Positions 1 to 8,455 of a DNA stretch of 9,379 nt are shown here, in pieces. Below the pieces are notes generated by a model. It saw only the letters and a program-made list of their open reading frames with translations, was not told where the DNA came from and ran no database searches. Origin of the DNA: Lentimicrobiaceae bacterium (GTDB taxonomy: Bacteria > Bacteroidota > Bacteroidia > Bacteroidales > Lentimicrobiaceae). The position numbers were made by a program, and so were the translations under genes. The stretch spans positions 1 through 9,379 of the forward strand of contig JAQVEI010000061.1 in the NCBI GenBank assembly GCA_028697695.1, given 5' to 3'. The stretch's first letter is position 1. The number at the start of each line of letters is the position of its first letter.

Positions 1-2
1 GC

Positions 3-1379
3 AACACGATTCCAGCCAATTATAGTTTTGTAGCAGGAAGTAACTCAACCGCGCTAAGCATGCACTCTTACATTATAGGAACATCTTCTCATGTCAGGCA
101 ATTTAATAATGAGGGATACATCTTTGGAAGTGGTTCATCTGCTGAGCATACTAAGGTAATGTTAGTGGGTCACCGGTTAAAGTCAGGTGCTGCCAGCCAG
201 ATCATAATCGGCGCAGGCGAAGTGGGTGGATATCTTACCAATAACAAGATGTACAGCCTTGCCGTTGGTTTTAATAGCAATGTACCCACCTTTTTTGTAA
301 GTGAAACTCCCAGCGGACTGCAATCAGGCAGGGTGGCTATTGGTAACAATACCGACCCACAAGCCAAGTTGCACATAAAAGCCGATGCCCTTGAAAATGC
401 CACCATGCTATTAGAAGCCACCGGCCTCAACAGAACCAGTAGTTTTTTGATGGGAGGCGGACCAGCCATTATTGGAACCACCTCGAACAGCAACTCGCTT
501 TCATTTGTAACCGGCAATTCCAATACCCGTATGTTTATAGATGGTGTCAATGGACGTGTAGGCATTGGCACCAACACCCCCGATACAAAATTACACATTG
601 ATGGAGATATAACCGTTTCGGGGCTGGCCAATTACAAAGGTGATCAGATTATGACAAGTGATAAATCAGGAAAACTCTTGCTGGTTCCTGCCAACACTTT
701 GGGTGATAATCTTGGCAATCATATTGCCACAGATAACCTTAATATGATGAATTTCAGCATTCGAAACTCAATAAAAAATGAAAAACAAAGCAGGTTTGAT
801 GGTAGTCAGTTTTACGAGGGATTGAGTTTTAGTGCAATTAATAATATGACTCTTGAGACTACCAGGACAGCCATTTTTAAAGCAGTAGCTGCAACCAACA
901 ATATTTCTGCTCTTTGGGTTGCAAATTGGGCTTGTGGTGGATATGGTCTGATGTTGAATCCTGATAACAAAACAGGCGGCATTTACTATGATAATAATAA
1001 TCCCAAATTATCTATTGGTTTAAATAACAGCAAAGTAGGCATAGGCTTAATACCACCAAAAGAGGGTGATTTTAGGCTTTATGTAGATGGAGGTATACTC
1101 GCAGAGGAGGTTAAGGTAATGCTAAAATCAGTGTGGCCAGATTACGTATTCAGATCAGAACATACACTCCTTGACATAAATGAATTGTCAGCTTTTATTC
1201 AGTCTCATGGTCACTTACCCGGGATGCCCAATGCACGAGAAGTTGAAGATGAAGGCATAAACTTGGGCGAAATGAATGCTTTGCTTCTTATGAAAATAGA
1301 AGAATTGACTTTGTATGTGATTGATCTGAAAAAAGAAAATGAAAATATTAAGCGGCAAATTGACGAGCTCAAAAAGTAA
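3..1379 (+). CDS. Fibre/adhesin-like protein, C-terminal part (5' end outside window)
   Basis: The reading frame is open from the first bases of the window, so the ATG at 60 is probably internal and the gene starts upstream; 458 residues are visible. The upstream residues (ANYSFVAGSNSTALS) resemble trimeric-adhesin head or fibre repeats. Three copies of a V[GA]IG...P...L[HY][IV] motif start near visible residues 111, 186 and 345 (VAIGNNTDPQAKLHI, VGIGTNTPDTKLHI, VGIGLIPPKEGDFRLYV). This motif is typical of Bacteroidota proteins often labelled tail-fibre-like. The C-terminus carries the characteristic HLPGMPNA...INLGEMN...KIEELTLY block and ends in a charged, heptad-like helix (about residues 425-458) that probably trimerises. 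I see no S74 chaperone/peptidase motif and no T9SS sorting domain. A surface fibre or attachment role is inferred from the family; no phage structural genes are visible nearby. It ends 28 nt before the next start codon, so co-transcription is plausible. Confidence 0.8.
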   Translation, partial: NTIPANYSFVAGSNSTALSMHSYIIGTSSHVRQFNNEGYIFGSGSSAEHTKVMLVGHRLKSGAASQIIIGAGEVGGYLTNNKMYSLAVGFNSNVPTFFVSETPSGLQSGRVAIGNNTDPQAKLHIKADALENATMLLEATGLNRTSSFLMGGGPAIIGTTSNSNSLSFVTGNSNTRMFIDGVNGRVGIGTNTPDTKLHIDGDITVSGLANYKGDQIMTSDKSGKLLLVPANTLGDNLGNHIATDNLNMMNFSIRNSIKNEKQSRFDGSQFYEGLSFSAINNMTLETTRTAIFKAVAATNNISALWVANWACGGYGLMLNPDNKTGGIYYDNNNPKLSIGLNNSKVGIGLIPPKEGDFRLYVDGGILAEEVKVMLKSVWPDYVFRSEHTLLDINELSAFIQSHGHLPGMPNAREVEDEGINLGEMNALLLMKIEELTLYVIDLKKENENIKRQIDELKK

Positions 1380-1407
1380 TGTTACGATTATCAAAACCCT
1401 TAATACT

Positions 1408-1845
1408 ATGAAAGCTATTAAATACATATTGACCTTGGTGGTCATATTTTTTCTCCCTACAGTATTATTTGCTCAGCAAACCGTTGATTTTGAGTATGAT
1501 GCTGCAGGCAACAGAGTGCTTAGACAAGTTAGCACGAAGAAGGTTACCAAAACCGAAATAGATACGCTTTTTAAGTCTGGAGCCATCACTGAAAAAATAA
1601 CAGGTGATAATCTTGTAAAAGTTTATCCTAACCCCACCTATGGGATAATCAATATTGAATTTCCCGGAATGATTGATAAATCGGCAACGTACTTCCTTAC
1701 TGATCAGCATGGCCGCCAGGTAATGATCGGAAAATTTAATAATTTTTCAAACACCATCGACATTACCACTCAGGGACGCGGAGTATATTACCTGCTGATA
1801 AAAGCACCAAACATTTATCAGGTTTATAAAATAATTAAGCAATAA
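1408..1845 (+). CDS. Small exported protein with one YD-type motif and T9SS type A sorting domain
   Basis: The product is 145 residues. I chose the ATG at 1408 because a classical Sec signal peptide follows at once (MKAIKYILTLVVIFFLPTVLFAQ, cut probably after AQ). An in-frame ATG at 1339 would add 23 polar residues before the signal peptide and overlap the upstream gene, so it is unlikely. The mature protein opens with DFEYDAAGNRVLRQVS, which matches one YD/RHS repeat (YDxxGNR). A linker of about 40 residues follows, then a T9SS type A sorting domain from about residue 70: VKVYPNPTYGIINIEF, a middle block ending in DQHGRQV, and GVYYLLIKAPNIYQVYKIIKQ-like final strands. The family is known to direct cargo through the outer membrane to the cell surface. 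Apart from the YD motif there is almost no cargo, so it may be an accessory of the RHS protein encoded 92 nt downstream; that link is inference. No Shine-Dalgarno sequence precedes the start. Confidence 0.85.
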   Translation: MKAIKYILTLVVIFFLPTVLFAQQTVDFEYDAAGNRVLRQVSTKKVTKTEIDTLFKSGAITEKITGDNLVKVYPNPTYGIINIEFPGMIDKSATYFLTDQHGRQVMIGKFNNFSNTIDITTQGRGVYYLLIKAPNIYQVYKIIKQ

Positions 1846-1937
1846 GAATACGCCAAATTTTTAGGCACAGTTTATAATCTATCCCTGCATTAACGGAAAA
1901 AAGGGAAATGTAATCATTAACTAGACAGGCTTTTGGT
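1846..1937 (+). other. Intergenic spacer before the RHS gene
   Basis: These 92 bases are AT-rich and contain no convincing terminator hairpin or Shine-Dalgarno sequence. A TATAAT string lies at 1873-1878, but I see no good match to the Bacteroidota promoter form (TAnnTTTG with an upstream TTTG). Whether the RHS gene has its own promoter or is read through from upstream cannot be decided from sequence alone. Confidence 0.4.
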
Positions 1938-4900
1938 ATGAGAAAATATTTCTGGTTATTTTTGGTAGTTTTATCAAATATGCAGCTGCTTGGGCAGCAT
2001 CAAGCATCCAATTTTACTTTGAACAAGCAATTATACGGTCAGCAGGAGTACCAAGCAAGCCAATATATAGATATGATTAACGGTTTTGGTTTTAAAGCAT
2101 CATCCCAAAATGATTTTTTCCATGCTAAAATAGACCCGTTTATGGTATTTCCGCCGGAGGGTGGAGAGTTTGGGGGGCCTTCGGCTGATGACAATGGAGC
2201 AGTGGGGAGTATGGGAGGTTCATACAGTGTTTCTTCAAATGGAGCAGCCACCTATAATCTTCCCATTGAAGTGCCCGTTGGAATCAACGGCATGCAGCCA
2301 CAACTGGCCGTATCATACAATAGTCAGGCGGGCAACGGGATAATGGGTATAGGCTGGAACCTGAACGGCCTGTCTGCCATTACCCGAACGGGAAGCACAC
2401 TTTTTAATGATAAAATCAACAAAGGAGTAAAATACAACGATGAAGATCATTTTGCTTTAGATGGCAACAGACTAGTGGGTTTTTCCGGGACTTACGGGCA
2501 AAATGGGGCAGAATACAGGACAGAACTGGAAACCTACTCGAAAATTATTTCATACAGATCATCTGGAACTGCTCCGGATTATTTTGTTGTATGGACAAAA
2601 AGTGGTCAAATAATTGAATATGGAAGAACGGGAGACTCTCGCATTGAACTGCAGGGAACATCTGGTACACAAGCGCTTATAGGTACATGGTTGGTGAATA
2701 AAATCAGCGATCGGTTTGGCAATTCGATAGAATTTAATTATCTTGAAAACAATGCCACAGGCGAATTTGTAATTGATAAGATTAAATATGGCGGTAACCC
2801 GGATAAAGGGATTCCAATGCAATGTGAGGTCAGGTTTCAATACAGGGATGATCGGAAAGATAAAATTGTTAAATATATCTTTCCTCAAAAAATAAATTCC
2901 CTTACCAAACTATTGGATAGAATCGAAATATATGTCGAAAACACCAAACAATACCATTATAAATTTGATTATAAAGACGACGAGCCAGGTTCTCAACTCG
3001 ACTTTACATCGAAATTAAAAAACATCAAGCGTACGCAAGCTGATGGTGTTGCGTTAAATCCCGTTGAATTTGACTACCATCCAGATGCGCCTTTAAAAAC
3101 TGAAAGGATCTTAAGCGAAATAACATACTGTTACGAATATAACGGTTTGTATTATGTTTATGATGGCAATAAATCCCTATTCGCCGATTTTAATGGCGAT
3201 GGCAAATTGGATATAATGATTGTTTATCGTTTTTGGGATGAAAATGTAAACAAAGTTGCCGGATTCAAGCTGTATTATGCAAGTATAAATAACTATATTC
3301 CTGGTCCGGGTGGTTCATTGCCTAATAGAGAGTTCATTCGATTTTTGCCTTGTAATATAAATGGTGATCAGAAAACCGATTTATTAATGGTAAGATATAA
3401 GACATTAAATGATCCAGAGACTGAAATTGTACCTTATATTTCAAATGAAAATAATGTAACCGGCTTTGATATTGAGCCCTCCTTCAGAATATCAATGAAC
3501 CCGTCCAATATTTTGTTTCAGGTTGATGATTTTAACGGGGACGGAAAATCAGAATTATTGGCTATGATTTTCCCTTTCCCTGATGCCGATCTTGCGTTAT
3601 TTACAACATATTCATTTCAAAATGAACCTACCTTTAGTGTTGTAACACATACACCTAAATCTGCTAATGCCTCAATAAATCATTATTATGAAACCCGCGA
3701 TATGGATGCCGATGGCATACCAGAATTAATTCGTTTAAAGTCGGATGGAATGTATGTTTATAAGTTCTTATTTGAGCCGGGAGGACAAACCATTAGCGAT
3801 CCGGTGCATTATTCTTTCCCTACTTCCGCTTACCAGGTCTATTGGGCTGATTTTAATGCTGATGGATATTGTGACATTTTGTTTCGCGACAAATCTACAG
3901 GTTTGTGGGGTATTCAATTATTCACCGGATCAGATTTCATTCCGGTTAGTTGCCCGGTCACCTTAACCGAAGACCCATCCAATAATAGAGTTTCCTACTC
4001 ATTGTTAGACTACAATGGCGATGGCCTTGTAGATATTAACGAACGTTATCTGGAATCAGAAAACCCGAAGAAATTCCGAAATACCTTTTTTTACAACACT
4101 GGAAATGGCTTTCGGAGCGAAAGTTTTTACACTTACGACATTGATCATGACATCAGGATAAACCCAATTGAAAGAACAACCGACATGAATGGCGATGGTA
4201 TAAATGATGTCATTTACCAGGCTAACAACGACTACAACCCGAGTTTGGTTTATCTGGTGGCTTATGAAGTTAAATCCAAAGACAAATCAAATCTTATTGA
4301 AGTTATCAGGGATGAATTTGACAACGAGACTACTTTTACTTATAAACACCTGCCCTATTGCACCGGTGATGATCAAACTGAACCGGAATATGTAAAATAT
4401 ACAGATTCCTCTTACCCTTTCATGGACTTTCAGGGTGCAATGTCAGTGGTTACAAAAGTTTCTGCTTTTGATGGCTTAGGCAATCAACCGGACAACATTC
4501 GCGAGATAAAATACCATTATGAAGGGGCAAAAATTCATTTAAAGGGTAAAGGCTACCTGGGTTTCATGAAAACCATGGTGGAAGATGTTGATGCAGGTTC
4601 GTGGAGTGAAACCACCAATAAAATTGAAGAGAATGAAAACTACATTTTCCCACATCCGGACATAACCAGAAGCTATGTCAAGATTAATGGGCAGGACAAG
4701 AAGTTAAACGAAACCAAATATACCTATTACGTGCATAATAAACCTTTGCAAAGCCTGGCGAAGCATTATGCACCTTATCAAACCAAAGTTCATTCAAAAA
4801 ATTGGAATGAAAAGGGGGAGTACGAAAAAACAGTGCGCACAGAGCGTTTTTACCTGGGCAATGAGAATGCTTTAACCTATGGGAACCCTTATAAAGTATT

Positions 4901-7900
4901 GGAATTGGGTAGCGAAAACGAGCTTGACAATTATTCCTCAAGCAGCGCTTTCCGGTTTGGAAAAGAAGCCTCCACATTCTATCCTTATACAACAAGTTTG
5001 ATAAACCAGTGGGTTGTTGCTAATCCCGATAGCGTTAGGATCCGTTATTTTATGAATGGTGCTGCCGATATCACGGAATGTGAGTACTTTGATTATTACC
5101 CTATTGGAGACCCACGGTTTCCATTATTAATGACATCCAGGGTGCATCCGGAACACAATTCAGAAATCAGGACAGAATTTGACTACAATCAGGCGCTGGG
5201 GTTAATTATTAAAAAGACAATCACAGCCCCCAATTATACACCGGTACCAGAGGCAAGAGTTGAGCGTTATGAATATAATCCCGATTACGGATACCGTTTT
5301 ATGACCAAGCAGTTTAATCCCCTGAACCATGCTGCCGAAAGCATAATCGATCCGGTGAAAGGAACAATGGTCAAGTCCATTGACGCGAACAATTTTAATA
5401 CTGATTTCGGGTACGATTCATTCAACAGGCCGGTGAAGGAGGTTAGTTATGATGGCATCATTACTTCTTCGGTATTAAGATGGGCCAATGGGCACCAGGA
5501 TTCAAAGCCCGGGGCATTGTGGTACAAGTGGTCCTGTGCATCAGGGCAAAAGCCCCAACTCATATTCTATGACCGGTTGGGTCGTGAAATAAGGTCTGTA
5601 TCTTACACGCCTTCAGGGCAGAAAATATATATTGAAAAAGAATATGATCATTTCGGTCGTTTGGTCATGGTTAGTGACCCGCACCTGCCGGGTGAAACAC
5701 AATACCTAAAAACAACTACCACTTATGACGAATTAAACCGGCCTAAAGTAGTAAAACATCCTGGCGATATAGCCGAGCTCTATGCTTATGGACAAAGAAG
5801 CGTAACCATAACCAATGACCACGGGAAAACCACTAAAAAAGTGACTGATGCTGCCGGAAGGATTGTAAGCAGCACCGATGAAGATAATAAATACGTGGGT
5901 TATACCTACTATAGCAATGGTAAATTAAACACCACAAAAATAAACGGGAACGCTTCAACACTGGTTACCCTTGAATATGACATTAATGGTAATAATACCA
6001 AAACCACTGATCCTTCATGGGGCACCAATATCAGTCGTTATAATCCTTTTAATGAACTGGTATATTCAGAAGATGCCCGGCAAAATAAATATGCATACAC
6101 CTACGATGTGCTTGGCCGCACCCTAAGCAGGAAAAACCTTGCCCATGCAGCCGACCTCACCAACTGGCTGTATGAGGAAACTGCCGGCAAGCTTGGGTTA
6201 CTGAAAAGTGAAAGCAACCTGGCGGGGCATTTGAAACTATACACCTACGGCAAGTTTAACAGACTGGTGAGAGTAACCGAGCAGTTGGATGCCGATGGCA
6301 TGGGTCATGATGTTAGTTATGCGCATGATGAATTGGGCAGGGTTAGCTCAATGTCCTATCCCGATGGATTAACCTTGAGTTACAGATATACCGATGATGG
6401 TGTGTTGAAAAAAATCATCAGAGAACGCGATGCAGTTGTTGTTTGGGAAGGCGTAACCTACAATGATAAAGGACAGTTGACCCAAAGCAAAAGGGGGAAT
6501 AATTTTTTACTGGATAAAACCTATTATCCCGAAACGGGGCTATTGCATACTTCTATGTGCACGAATGTACAATCTTTTGAGTATGTTTATGACAATTTAG
6601 GTAATATGACCGACCGTTACGATCATTTCCACAAAACAAACCACCAAAGCCTGCACGAGGAATTTGGTTATGATGATCGCAACCAGCTTACCTCCGTAAC
6701 TTTGAACGGAGCTTCTCCCCGGATTTTTATATATGACGCTCTTGGCAATATTGAATCAAACCCCGATGCAGGGGCATTTGTTTACACCTTACCCGGCAAA
6801 CCCTACCAAATGGCAAGCCTCACCCCCAACAGCAATCTAGCACCTGATTACCAAACCCGGCAGGAGATCACTTACACACATTTTAACAAAGTAGAAACCA
6901 TCACCTCACAAGACCACTTTCTTGAGGTTACTTATGGTATAGACCAACAACGCATCAGCCAAAAACTGTATGAGGTAAACCGATCCAATAAAAATTTTAT
7001 CCTTGAAAAACAGTTTATTGCCGGTATAGCAGAAAAGATTATATTTGCTGATCAAACCTCCAAAATCATCAACTACATTACCTCTCCGGAAGGCCTTACG
7101 GCCATTGAAATTACCTCCAACCCTGAAGGCCGTGAATGGTATTGGGTGTTTACCGACCATTTAGGAAGTATCACCACGTTGTTACGCGAAAGCGATGGCC
7201 AGAAATTTGAAATGAGTTTTGATGCCTGGGGCAACAGGCGAGATCCTGCCACCTGGGAGAATTACAGCACAACATTCCCGGATTTTATCATTGACCGTGG
7301 CTTTACCGGCCACGAACACCTGGATGTTTTCGGCTTGATCAATATGAACGGCCGCGTTTACGATCCCGTGGTGGCGCGTTTTCTCTCTCCTGACCCATAC
7401 ATCCAGGCGCCGGGTATGCCGCAGAATTATAATGGGTATGTGTATTGTTTGAACAACCCGTTGGTTTATACGGATCCGAGTGGGGAGTTTATTGTTGAAG
7501 CAATTATCTTGGGTGCTATGATAAACACCATGATACAAGGTGCTTCTGGAAATATCAATAGTTTTGGTGATTTTGCTTTGGCTATGGGTATTGGTGCTTT
7601 AAGTGGCGCAGCAGGATATGTAGCGGGAGCATTAGTTGGAGGGGCAATATCAACAGCTACTACGTTTGGCGGTGCTGTATTAAATGGGGCTGCGGTAGGT
7701 GCTGCAGGTGGTTTTGCAGGTGGTTTCGTTGGAGGAGCTGGAAATGCTTGGGCAGGAGGAGCTTCATTTGGACAAGGTCTCGAACAAGGATTAATTGGTG
7801 GTGGTATTGGTGCTCTTGGAGGTGCTATTATTGGAGGAATTGCTGGTGGTGTTCAGTATAACAGGCAAATGACCTTATTTCAACAAGGGTGTGAAACTCT

Positions 7901-8453
7901 TGGTGTAGAAGGTGGAGATGCAGTGCCGGCAACAGATAAATTTCTTTCAGATGCACAACAATCATGGTATAAAGATGCACCTATGGATAAAGTGGGTAAG
8001 TTTACAACAGAAAATGTTCCTGCGGAACTACAATTAAAGATGGACCAGGCAGGAGCTCCTGGAGCTACAAGATATTTACAAAGAGGTGGGGTTTTAACTG
8101 GACGTTCTAACGTCTATTTTAATAAGAATTTAGCTTTTTCAAGTGCCAAACAATTATATTTCACAATGGGACATGAACTTGTTCATGTGTCACAATACGC
8201 AGCTTTGGCTGGACAACCTACAAGTATATTAAGGCAAAGTTTTGTTTATAATGGACAGACTGTCAGATTTAACCATGATTTAATGGAATTTCATGCCTAT
8301 AGTTATCAGAACTCACTTGGCGGAACTCAATTAAATTCATTTCCTCCGGATTTAGTTCGAGCAATGGCAAAGCAGTGGCCAAGTTATTTTAATATGCTTG
8401 GGTATACAAATTTTGGATGGACTGGTACAACTAGCTATATATATCCTTTTTAG
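1938..8453 (+). CDS. Exported SpvB/FG-GAP/RHS polymorphic toxin with predicted C-terminal metallopeptidase domain
   Basis: The product is 2171 residues and intact. Order: Sec signal peptide (1-20, MRKYFWLFLVVLSNMQLLGQ); an SpvB-like domain from about 90 (GAATYNLPIEVPVGINGMQP, then SYNSQAGNGIMGIGWNLNGL); a stretch of FG-GAP/VCBS-type calcium-loop motifs (about 415-760); a TcdB-middle-like region (about 770-1150); YD repeats (about 1159-1610); the RHS-associated core with TDHLGS (1739-1744), GRVYDPVVARFLSPDP (1805-1820) and the closing DPSGEF (1846-1851); a glycine-rich hydrophobic segment (about 1855-1975); and a tip with HELVH at 2079-2083. The order matches the TcB plus TcC subunits of Tc toxins fused in one chain, a family known to form a hollow shell around a cleaved C-terminal toxin. 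The signal peptide implies export to the periplasm or beyond; there is no PAAR, VgrG or T9SS sorting domain. The ATG at 1938 is supported by the signal peptide. A cell-wall-associated protein is an alternative label, but the tip and the adjacent gene favour a toxin. Confidence 0.9.
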   Translation: MRKYFWLFLVVLSNMQLLGQHQASNFTLNKQLYGQQEYQASQYIDMINGFGFKASSQNDFFHAKIDPFMVFPPEGGEFGGPSADDNGAVGSMGGSYSVSSNGAATYNLPIEVPVGINGMQPQLAVSYNSQAGNGIMGIGWNLNGLSAITRTGSTLFNDKINKGVKYNDEDHFALDGNRLVGFSGTYGQNGAEYRTELETYSKIISYRSSGTAPDYFVVWTKSGQIIEYGRTGDSRIELQGTSGTQALIGTWLVNKISDRFGNSIEFNYLENNATGEFVIDKIKYGGNPDKGIPMQCEVRFQYRDDRKDKIVKYIFPQKINSLTKLLDRIEIYVENTKQYHYKFDYKDDEPGSQLDFTSKLKNIKRTQADGVALNPVEFDYHPDAPLKTERILSEITYCYEYNGLYYVYDGNKSLFADFNGDGKLDIMIVYRFWDENVNKVAGFKLYYASINNYIPGPGGSLPNREFIRFLPCNINGDQKTDLLMVRYKTLNDPETEIVPYISNENNVTGFDIEPSFRISMNPSNILFQVDDFNGDGKSELLAMIFPFPDADLALFTTYSFQNEPTFSVVTHTPKSANASINHYYETRDMDADGIPELIRLKSDGMYVYKFLFEPGGQTISDPVHYSFPTSAYQVYWADFNADGYCDILFRDKSTGLWGIQLFTGSDFIPVSCPVTLTEDPSNNRVSYSLLDYNGDGLVDINERYLESENPKKFRNTFFYNTGNGFRSESFYTYDIDHDIRINPIERTTDMNGDGINDVIYQANNDYNPSLVYLVAYEVKSKDKSNLIEVIRDEFDNETTFTYKHLPYCTGDDQTEPEYVKYTDSSYPFMDFQGAMSVVTKVSAFDGLGNQPDNIREIKYHYEGAKIHLKGKGYLGFMKTMVEDVDAGSWSETTNKIEENENYIFPHPDITRSYVKINGQDKKLNETKYTYYVHNKPLQSLAKHYAPYQTKVHSKNWNEKGEYEKTVRTERFYLGNENALTYGNPYKVLELGSENELDNYSSSSAFRFGKEASTFYPYTTSLINQWVVANPDSVRIRYFMNGAADITECEYFDYYPIGDPRFPLLMTSRVHPEHNSEIRTEFDYNQALGLIIKKTITAPNYTPVPEARVERYEYNPDYGYRFMTKQFNPLNHAAESIIDPVKGTMVKSIDANNFNTDFGYDSFNRPVKEVSYDGIITSSVLRWANGHQDSKPGALWYKWSCASGQKPQLIFYDRLGREIRSVSYTPSGQKIYIEKEYDHFGRLVMVSDPHLPGETQYLKTTTTYDELNRPKVVKHPGDIAELYAYGQRSVTITNDHGKTTKKVTDAAGRIVSSTDEDNKYVGYTYYSNGKLNTTKINGNASTLVTLEYDINGNNTKTTDPSWGTNISRYNPFNELVYSEDARQNKYAYTYDVLGRTLSRKNLAHAADLTNWLYEETAGKLGLLKSESNLAGHLKLYTYGKFNRLVRVTEQLDADGMGHDVSYAHDELGRVSSMSYPDGLTLSYRYTDDGVLKKIIRERDAVVVWEGVTYNDKGQLTQSKRGNNFLLDKTYYPETGLLHTSMCTNVQSFEYVYDNLGNMTDRYDHFHKTNHQSLHEEFGYDDRNQLTSVTLNGASPRIFIYDALGNIESNPDAGAFVYTLPGKPYQMASLTPNSNLAPDYQTRQEITYTHFNKVETITSQDHFLEVTYGIDQQRISQKLYEVNRSNKNFILEKQFIAGIAEKIIFADQTSKIINYITSPEGLTAIEITSNPEGREWYWVFTDHLGSITTLLRESDGQKFEMSFDAWGNRRDPATWENYSTTFPDFIIDRGFTGHEHLDVFGLINMNGRVYDPVVARFLSPDPYIQAPGMPQNYNGYVYCLNNPLVYTDPSGEFIVEAIILGAMINTMIQGASGNINSFGDFALAMGIGALSGAAGYVAGALVGGAISTATTFGGAVLNGAAVGAAGGFAGGFVGGAGNAWAGGASFGQGLEQGLIGGGIGALGGAIIGGIAGGVQYNRQMTLFQQGCETLGVEGGDAVPATDKFLSDAQQSWYKDAPMDKVGKFTTENVPAELQLKMDQAGAPGATRYLQRGGVLTGRSNVYFNKNLAFSSAKQLYFTMGHELVHVSQYAALAGQPTSILRQSFVYNGQTVRFNHDLMEFHAYSYQNSLGGTQLNSFPPDLVRAMAKQWPSYFNMLGYTNFGWTGTTSYIYPF
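3180..4215 (+). repeat. Run of seven FG-GAP/VCBS-type calcium-loop motifs in the RHS protein
   Basis: Seven motifs of the form D-x-[ND]-x-D-G-x-x-[DE] lie at irregular spacing: DFNGDGKLD (from residue 417), NINGDQKTD (about 474), DFNGDGKSE (531), DMDADGIPE (588), DFNADGYCD (638), DYNGDGLVD (691) and DMNGDGIND (749). They resemble the EF-hand-like calcium loops of FG-GAP beta-propellers. In TcB-type proteins a propeller in this position gates the shell; that role is inferred here. The second motif lacks the usual DG pair (GDQK), so it may not bind calcium. Confidence 0.8.
5406..6770 (+). repeat. YD (RHS) repeat region
   Basis: At least ten YD-type units are readable between residues 1159 and about 1610, including YDSFNRPV, YDRLGREI, YDHFGRLV, YDELNRPK, TDAAGRIV, YDINGNNT, YDVLGRTL, HDELGRVS, YDNLGNMT, YDDRNQLT and YDALGNIE. 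These repeats are known to build the spiral beta-sheet wall of RHS/TcC shells. The repeats are well diverged at the DNA level. Confidence 0.9.
7489..8453 (+). other. Variable toxin tip of the RHS protein: glycine-rich segment plus HELVH metallopeptidase-like domain
   Basis: This is the part of the RHS gene after DPSGEF (residues about 1852-2171, roughly 320 residues, similar in size to the variable regions of TcC proteins). It begins with a hydrophobic, glycine- and alanine-rich segment. A soluble domain with HELVH at residues 2079-2083 follows, in the context FTMGHELVHVSQY. An MEFHAY motif lies about 34 residues later, with E2117 as the likely third zinc ligand and H2119 an alternative. The HExxH...E layout is that of gluzincin-type peptidases such as DUF4157-like domains, and metallopeptidase tips are known among polymorphic toxins. 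Target and exact family are not recognisable. Base composition drops here: line 7321-7380 has 32 G/C of 60, but line 8101-8160 only 16 of 60. Confidence 0.7.
7570..7860 (+). repeat. Glycine-zipper-like hydrophobic segment in the RHS protein
   Basis: Residues about 1878-1975 are dominated by G, A, V and I with small-residue spacing (GALSGAAGYVAGALVGGA, GGFAGGFVGGAG, GGGIGALGGAIIGGIAGG). There are three hydrophobic stretches long enough to span or insert into a membrane. The DNA is correspondingly repetitive (GGTGCT, GGAGGT units). Similar segments often sit between an RHS core and its toxin; a role in membrane insertion or translocation of the tip is inferred. Confidence 0.7.
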
Positions 8454-8455
8454 GC

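Noticed and set aside
170..631. Antisense open frames, the longest at 170-631, with others opposite the RHS gene and at 9146-9334
   Set aside because: They lie opposite clearly real genes or the intron, show no domain or signal features, and have unnatural composition.
1110..1379. S74-type intramolecular chaperone at the end of the fibre-like protein
   Set aside because: The C-terminus has the HLPGMP...KIEELTLY block and a coiled coil but no recognisable S74 motifs.
1339..1407. Earlier in-frame ATG for the T9SS gene
   Set aside because: It would put 23 polar residues in front of a clear signal peptide and overlap the upstream gene by 41 nt; the ATG at 1408 fits better.
1865..1905. TATAAT string as a promoter for the RHS gene
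   Set aside because: There is no matching upstream element, Bacteroidota promoters have a different -7 consensus, and the region is AT-rich enough for chance.
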